A stretch of DNA of 9,071 nt from Alphaproteobacteria bacterium. GTDB lineage: Bacteria; Pseudomonadota; Alphaproteobacteria; Sneathiellales; Sneathiellaceae. The DNA lies in assembly GCA_006226265.1 (NCBI GenBank), contig SBHH01000076.1, positions 1 through 9,071 on the forward strand. Direction: 5' to 3'. A program made the position numbers and the translations under genes. This document shows positions 5,613-9,071 of the stretch, piece after piece. How positions within the stretch are numbered: position 1 is the stretch's first letter; every line of letters begins with the position of its first letter. Under the pieces are notes generated by a model. The model saw nothing but the letters and a program-made list of their open reading frames with translations, was not told where the DNA came from and ran no database searches.

Positions 5613-7625
5613 CTAGAAAGCGTCGAAGCTTTCATTGAAGTCAGCAACCAGGTTTTTGTCATTGCCGTCATTGGCCGGATCGGCTTTTCCGGGAGCAGCC
5701 TTGTCGGCCATTTGTTGGCCCGGGCCGACCATTTCGGCCGGAGACGGCTTCACCGGAACCGTCGCCTTGACGGGAGATGCCATGAAGCAACCGTAGTTTC
5801 TGTCCCGGAGGGTGCCGCAAAGCTGCATCGTGCGGGTCTTGTTCTCGAACCCGCCAATCTGCAGACGATAGAAGGTACCGCCCTTGTCAGCACCGAGATC
5901 GACGCTGTTGATCACCGGATCGATCCCGTCAAGCAGGTCCATATTGGCGTTCTGGAGGATCTTCCAGCCGTTTTCAGCCTGGGCCATTTCCTTATAGGAG
6001 CCGATCTGCAGGAAGTATTTTCCGCCGTCCGGATGATATGCAACTGTCTTTTCCATCATCGGCGCCACTTCACTGTTCGGGCCTGCGTAGGTCACGGGGA
6101 GGGCGGCGGCCTTTGACGCAGTTTCCTTTTCTGCGACCGGTTTAGTTTTCATAGCCTTTTCCGGAGCAATGGAGGCGACCACCGCTGTCTTCCCGGCGGG
6201 ATTTTCCACCTTTACGCTGGATGCGACCGGAATGTTCCGTTTCTCCATCGTCCATTCGCGATAGTCATCAGAATTAACTTCGGATTTCGAGGCATCCGGC
6301 TTGACATCAGCCTTGGCAGCAACCATCGGTTTGCCCGTCGGTTTCGGCTCGGTTTTCGCCATTACGGCCGGTTTCTCTTCCGCAGCCTTTTCAGGGACCT
6401 TGGCCGTCCTGACTTCTTCTTTCTGATTGACGGCAGGCTTTACGGGCTCTGAAGCCTTGGCGAGCGCAGCCGGAGATTCAGGCGACGGTTTGGTTTTGAC
6501 CGGACTATTGTCCGCCTTGATCAACGGGGTCACAGGTTTTTCAGCCTGTTTTTCAGTTGAGGCCATGACAGTCGGTGCTTTCGATGCCGGGGTCAAATGC
6601 TGCGGGTTACGGATCGCCGGAACCGGCGCTTTCCTGTTCGCGCCGGTACCGATATATTCGGTGCCATTGCGGGCCTGGAGTACATCCGGATTGACCGGCA
6701 GGCGAGGCTCGTCATTCGTGGAATTGCGGGCAACTTCAACGTCGTTTGCGGATGCTTTCATAATTTTGAACTGAGCATTCAGGCTTGCCATTTCCTGGTC
6801 AGGCGCCTCGTTGAGGGCCTGGAAATACAGTGCATTGTTGCGTGCCTGCTGTTCGGAAAGATCCATGCGGGAATATTTCATTGCTTCCACAGACTGGCCC
6901 GCCATACCATAAACGAGAGCAAGGTTCTGGCGATGCTTCGCCGTAGCCCGTGGATTAGCGGCAACCACCTTCAGAATTGCGATGGCCTGGTCGGTCTTTC
7001 CAGCGAGGGCGAGGGAGAGGGCAAGGTTGCTTTGGTAGTTCAGGTTCTTGTCCGCGGCCTTGATGGCCTTGCGGTAATAATCTTGCGCTTTGCCATGCTC
7101 GCCCGCCTTGTCATAGGCGACGCCCATGCCGTTGAGGGCCGCACTATCCTTGCCATCGACGGCGAGAGAGGCTGCAAAGGACTGGGTCGCGAGATAAGGC
7201 TTGCCGGCCTGGACCTGACTGTAACCAATCCCGTTGAGTGCTGTCACGTTCGACGGGGCAATGGCGAGGGCCTTGCGATAGATATGAATAGCGTTGTCGG
7301 GGCGGCCGGTTTTCCGCAGGATCTCGGCAATGCGAAGAAGCGGTTCCGGATCATTCGGACGTTCCTTCGCAGCGGAGGCGTAAAGCCCCATAGCCGTTGC
7401 GGCCTCACCTTTCTGCCAGGTTCGTGCGGCCAGCCGCATCATCTGGTTTTCAGAAAGCCCGTCTTTGTCGGAAGTTCCGCTTGTCTGTGCGATCGGTTTC
7501 TGGTCCATGGCCGGATCAGCTGATGCGGTATGGCCCGGAATGCTGTTACAGCCTGCAATCACAAGGCCCGTGGACGCCAGAAGCGCCATCCGGAAATGGG
7601 CTGTGAATTTCATAGTTTTCGGCAC
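5613..7625 (-). CDS. TPR lipoprotein with C-terminal SPOR domain, TadD-like
   Basis: 670 residues. The N-terminus is a lipoprotein signal: Lys/Arg n-region, hydrophobic 13-25 and lipobox VIAGC with Cys26. Six TPRs of exactly 34 residues follow in register (59-92, 93-126, 127-160, 161-194, 195-228, 229-262). Residues 290-530 are a low-complexity Lys/Pro/Ala linker, long enough to cross part of the periplasm. A SPOR domain (about 534-618) starts with GGKYFLQIGSY and contains FYRLQIGGF (585-593) and cysteines at 603 and 613; SPOR domains bind glycan strands stripped of stem peptides. A 50-residue tail ends in acidic and aromatic residues. A TPR lipoprotein beside tadC matches TadD, the Tad secretin pilotin/assembly lipoprotein; the SPOR domain is not part of classical TadD, which is much shorter. 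GTG 7625 is preferred over ATG 7613 because GAGAGGG lies seven bases before it. The domain calls are firm; the TadD role is inferred from context. Confidence 0.9.
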   Translation of the reverse strand: MPKTMKFTAHFRMALLASTGLVIAGCNSIPGHTASADPAMDQKPIAQTSGTSDKDGLSENQMMRLAARTWQKGEAATAMGLYASAAKERPNDPEPLLRIAEILRKTGRPDNAIHIYRKALAIAPSNVTALNGIGYSQVQAGKPYLATQSFAASLAVDGKDSAALNGMGVAYDKAGEHGKAQDYYRKAIKAADKNLNYQSNLALSLALAGKTDQAIAILKVVAANPRATAKHRQNLALVYGMAGQSVEAMKYSRMDLSEQQARNNALYFQALNEAPDQEMASLNAQFKIMKASANDVEVARNSTNDEPRLPVNPDVLQARNGTEYIGTGANRKAPVPAIRNPQHLTPASKAPTVMASTEKQAEKPVTPLIKADNSPVKTKPSPESPAALAKASEPVKPAVNQKEEVRTAKVPEKAAEEKPAVMAKTEPKPTGKPMVAAKADVKPDASKSEVNSDDYREWTMEKRNIPVASSVKVENPAGKTAVVASIAPEKAMKTKPVAEKETASKAAALPVTYAGPNSEVAPMMEKTVAYHPDGGKYFLQIGSYKEMAQAENGWKILQNANMDLLDGIDPVINSVDLGADKGGTFYRLQIGGFENKTRTMQLCGTLRDRNYGCFMASPVKATVPVKPSPAEMVGPGQQMADKAAPGKADPANDGNDKNLVADFNESFDAF

Positions 7626-7632
7626 AGCTCTG

Positions 7633-7639
7633 CCCTCTC
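7633..7639 (-). promoter_or_regulatory. Ribosome binding site selecting GTG 7625
   Basis: On the - strand GAGAGGG sits seven bases before GTG 7625 but nineteen before the in-frame ATG at 7613. This supports the GTG start and a protein four residues longer than the ATG form. Confidence 0.55.
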
Positions 7640-7670
7640 TTGAATAATTAGCGCAAATCTGACCATAAGG

Positions 7671-7699
7671 ATAATGATATGTTCCTTAAAAACGGTTAA
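7671..7699 (-). promoter_or_regulatory. Candidate promoter of the TPR-SPOR gene with CtrA-like TTAA pair
   Basis: On the - strand TTAACC (7699-7694) and CATTAT (7676-7671) are 17 bases apart and match the -35 and -10 consensus at four of six positions each, placing the start of transcription about 40 bases before the GTG. The -35 lies inside TTAA-N6-TTAA (7686-7699), close to the CtrA site TTAA-N7-TTAA but one base shorter. The motifs are visible; regulation by CtrA is a guess. Confidence 0.3.
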
Positions 7700-7741
7700 T
7701 GGCCGCATGGAATTTGCGTAAAATTGTCGCTATTCAGAATT

Positions 7742-7770
7742 GGGGAAGCGCGCATAAATCTTCCCCTTTT
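7742..7770 (+). other. 7-bp inverted repeat with T-run between the two minus-strand genes
   Basis: GGGGAAG (7742-7748) and CTTCCCC (7760-7766) pair perfectly around an 11-base loop, followed on the + strand by TTTT right up to the stop codon of the small gene at 7771. As a terminator it points along the + strand, where no gene is seen to end. On the - strand it follows that gene's stop at once but has only AATT behind it, so it could be a weak terminator or an mRNA-end hairpin. Confidence 0.45.
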
Positions 7771-8181
7771 CTAGAGCCTCCGGCGACGAATGGGCGGCGC
7801 GGCTGCAGGCTGGGTAGGAGCTGTTGTCGAACTCGGATTTCGCTCGGCATAGGGTATGACAGCGTGCTCCGTCAGGGGGGCAGGTGCTCCGGCGGGCTGG
7901 TTAGTCGACGGTGTGGAAGGAGATTGTGGAAAGGGTGGCATGCGGCGTGGCACGCGTCCGTTGGGGGAAAATTTGTCGAACAGGCCGGACTGGATCTGCT
8001 GCGGCAGGGCCTCGAACAAGGTGAGTGTATTCTCGAAACCGATACCGTTCACGAAATTGGCAATGGTGATGGTTAAAAGACCGGTCCGGACCGTACTGGC
8101 ATCGACGCCTTGCTGCTGACACCGGCGCAAGGCCTCGGACAGTTCCTTTGCAACGAATTTGTTCATGTGTTCCCTATCCAT
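7771..8181 (-). CDS. Small hypothetical protein, helical N-terminal domain and Pro-rich tail
   Basis: 136 residues from ATG 8181; I do not recognise the family. Residues 1-70 look folded and mostly helical, with a hydrophobic core around TGLLTITIANFVNGIGF (33-49) and LFEALPQQIQSGLFD (55-69). From about 75 onward the chain is rich in Pro, Ser, Thr and Ala and probably disordered, ending in IRRRRL. There is no signal peptide or clear membrane helix, so it is probably cytoplasmic. The start was chosen because AAAGGAG (8197-8191) is nine bases from ATG 8181 but only three from ATG 8187; a third ATG lies at 8166. The open frame continues to 8289, but that part crosses the upstream hairpins and has no ribosome site. 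It lies 145 bases upstream of the TPR-SPOR gene on the same strand and diverges from the Sir2 gene. The domain contrast makes a real gene likely. Confidence 0.7.
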   Translation of the reverse strand: MDREHMNKFVAKELSEALRRCQQQGVDASTVRTGLLTITIANFVNGIGFENTLTLFEALPQQIQSGLFDKFSPNGRVPRRMPPFPQSPSTPSTNQPAGAPAPLTEHAVIPYAERNPSSTTAPTQPAAAPPIRRRRL

Positions 8182-8190
8182 TCTCATGTT

Positions 8191-8211
8191 CTCCTTTGGC
8201 CTTTCAGGGCC
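8191..8211 (-). promoter_or_regulatory. Ribosome binding site with adjoining GGCC hairpin
   Basis: On the - strand GGCC (8211-8208), a six-base loop and GGCC (8201-8198) form a short stem just before AAAGGAG (8197-8191). The ribosome site points to ATG 8181. The stem is short and its effect on translation is uncertain. Confidence 0.35.
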
Positions 8212-8299
8212 TGCCGTACGTTGTACAGATAACGTCCCGGCACGGCGGCCTGTGAACGGAGTGCCGTGAAAACGGTGGCCGCAAGGCAAGTCCTTGTCC
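8212..8299. other. Divergent intergenic region with small dyads
   Basis: The region between the - strand small gene and the + strand Sir2 gene contains GTAC-GTT-GTAC (8216-8226) and a wider inverted repeat CACGGC (8241-8246) with GCCGTG (8263-8268), 16 bases apart. Such dyads may be operator sites for one or both genes, but they are short enough to occur by chance. No good promoter for the small gene was found. Confidence 0.25.
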
Positions 8300-8326
8300 T
8301 ATAATAAAACGAAAGAAGGAAGGGAG
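8300..8326 (+). promoter_or_regulatory. Promoter -10 box and ribosome binding site of the Sir2 gene
   Basis: TATAAT at 8300-8305 is a perfect sigma70-type -10 box. The bases where a -35 box should be (about 8277-8282) do not match TTGACA, so the promoter may need an activator. Transcription would start about 18 bases before the ATG. Purine-rich AAGGAAGGGAG (8316-8326) supplies the ribosome site. Confidence 0.5.
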
Positions 8327-8329
8327 AGC

Positions 8330-9071
8330 ATGACCGATCTCGACGCATTGACGGCAATGATTTCGAAAAGCCGCCGCATCGTCATTTTCACCGGTGCGGG
8401 GATCAGTACGGAATCCGGTATTCCCGATTTCAGGAGTCCAGGCGGTCTCTGGGAGAAGCACCGGCCGATTGACTTTTCGGAATTCATGGCATCGGAAGAG
8501 GCGCGCCGCGAAAGTTGGCGGCGCAAGTTTGCGATGGAACCTGTTTTGTCGAAAGCCCTGCCAAACATGGGGCATATGGCCATTTCCTCACTTTATGCAG
8601 AAGGAAAAGTCAGTGCCGTCATTACACAGAATATCGACGGGTTGCATCAAACTTCCGGCATTGCCGACAGGGACGTGATCGAAGTGCATGGCAATACGAC
8701 CTACGCCAAATGCCTTGATTGCGGGACGCGTATGAGCCTTGATGAGGTGCGCGAAATTTTTGCGGACGGTGAAACCCTGCCGCAATGCGGCGACTGCGGC
8801 GGGATCATCAAGACGGCGACCATTTCCTTCGGTCAGGCAATGCCGCTGGAAGCGATGCGCCGTGCCGAGCAGGCGGCGCTTTCGGCCGATCTGATGATTG
8901 CTATCGGCTCCTCCCTTGTTGTTTATCCGGCCGCCGATATCCCGCGCATTGCAAAGCAGGCAGGGGCGGGACTCGTTATCCTGAATCGGGAGCCTACGGC
9001 GCTTGATCCCTTCGCCGATCTTGTCCTCAACCGGGAAATCGGGGAAACGCTCGCCTATGTCACAAAACTGT
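8330..9071 (+). CDS. Sir2-family NAD-dependent protein deacetylase (sirtuin), 3' end cut by window
   Basis: 247 residues are visible with no stop before the window edge. Sirtuins remove acetyl groups from lysines using NAD+, giving nicotinamide and O-acetyl-ADP-ribose; bacterial members (CobB/SrtN) control metabolic enzymes such as acetyl-CoA synthetase. All core motifs are present: GAGIS (22-26) and SGIPDFR (29-35) for NAD binding, TQNIDGLH (99-106), catalytic His120 in VHG, four zinc cysteines at 128, 131, 153 and 156, SFGQAMP (166-172), GSSL (193-196) and NRE (219-221). After PDFR there is no Tyr/Arg pair of the SIRT5/CobB desuccinylase type, so a deacetylase is more likely. Family members are about 235-260 residues, so only a few are missing. 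ATG 8330 has a strong ribosome site and lies about 25 bases after a TATAAT box. No link to the Tad genes is evident. Confidence 0.95.
   Translation, partial: MTDLDALTAMISKSRRIVIFTGAGISTESGIPDFRSPGGLWEKHRPIDFSEFMASEEARRESWRRKFAMEPVLSKALPNMGHMAISSLYAEGKVSAVITQNIDGLHQTSGIADRDVIEVHGNTTYAKCLDCGTRMSLDEVREIFADGETLPQCGDCGGIIKTATISFGQAMPLEAMRRAEQAALSADLMIAIGSSLVVYPAADIPRIAKQAGAGLVILNREPTALDPFADLVLNREIGETLAYVTKL

Noticed and set aside
6110..6760. Possible nucleotide repeat array in the Lys/Pro/Ala linker of the TPR-SPOR gene
   Set aside because: The repetition is in amino-acid composition only; I see no regular DNA unit, so it is a low-complexity linker.
6597..7523. 308-codon open frame on the + strand opposite the TPR-SPOR gene
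   Set aside because: The TPR register on the - strand is exact over six repeats; the + strand frame is the reverse-complement shadow of this repeat region.
8182..8289. N-terminal extension of the small - strand gene
   Set aside because: The upstream start at 8289 has no ribosome site, the added residues look unlike the rest, and a good site precedes ATG 8181.

Overview
The window looks like a piece of an alphaproteobacterial chromosome. The main evidence is a cpa/tad cluster in the order (cpaD end)-cpaE-cpaF-tadB-tadC, a CpaE of the receiver plus degenerate-P-loop type, and moderately GC-rich coding DNA. The genus cannot be read from the sequence.

Positions 1-5243 (+ strand) hold the distal half of a tight flp/Tad pilus operon. 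It starts with the last codons of what is probably cpaD, followed by cpaE/tadZ (pole-localising ParA/MinD-like protein), cpaF/tadA (pilus motor ATPase), tadB and tadC (inner-membrane platform proteins). The cpaE/cpaF and cpaF/tadB junctions overlap, and tadB/tadC are 9 bases apart, so the four proteins are probably translated in a coupled way from one mRNA. The operon ends with two stop codons in a row, a perfect hairpin and then an intrinsic terminator. CpaF is unusually long: an acidic linker separates the standard ATPase from an N-terminal helical block that resembles a second copy of its own N-terminal cap domain.

Positions 5244-5612 are a convergent intergenic region. It contains the tad terminator, about 220 bases I cannot assign, and a strong terminator for the gene on the other strand.

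Positions 5613-7625 (- strand) encode a 670-residue lipoprotein. It has six consecutive 34-residue TPRs, a long Pro/Ala/Lys linker, a SPOR (peptidoglycan-binding) domain and a short acidic tail. The TPR-lipoprotein part is what one expects of TadD, the Tad secretin pilotin/assembly lipoprotein. The SPOR domain would add cell-wall or septum targeting. A candidate promoter with a CtrA-like TTAA pair lies upstream.

Positions 7771-8181 (- strand) encode a small unrecognised protein with a helical N-terminal half and a Pro-rich tail. From 8330 (+ strand), divergently transcribed, runs a nearly complete Sir2-family NAD-dependent protein deacetylase that is cut by the window end; it has a perfect TATAAT -10 box in front. 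No RNA genes, insertion sequences, CRISPR arrays or phage genes were seen.
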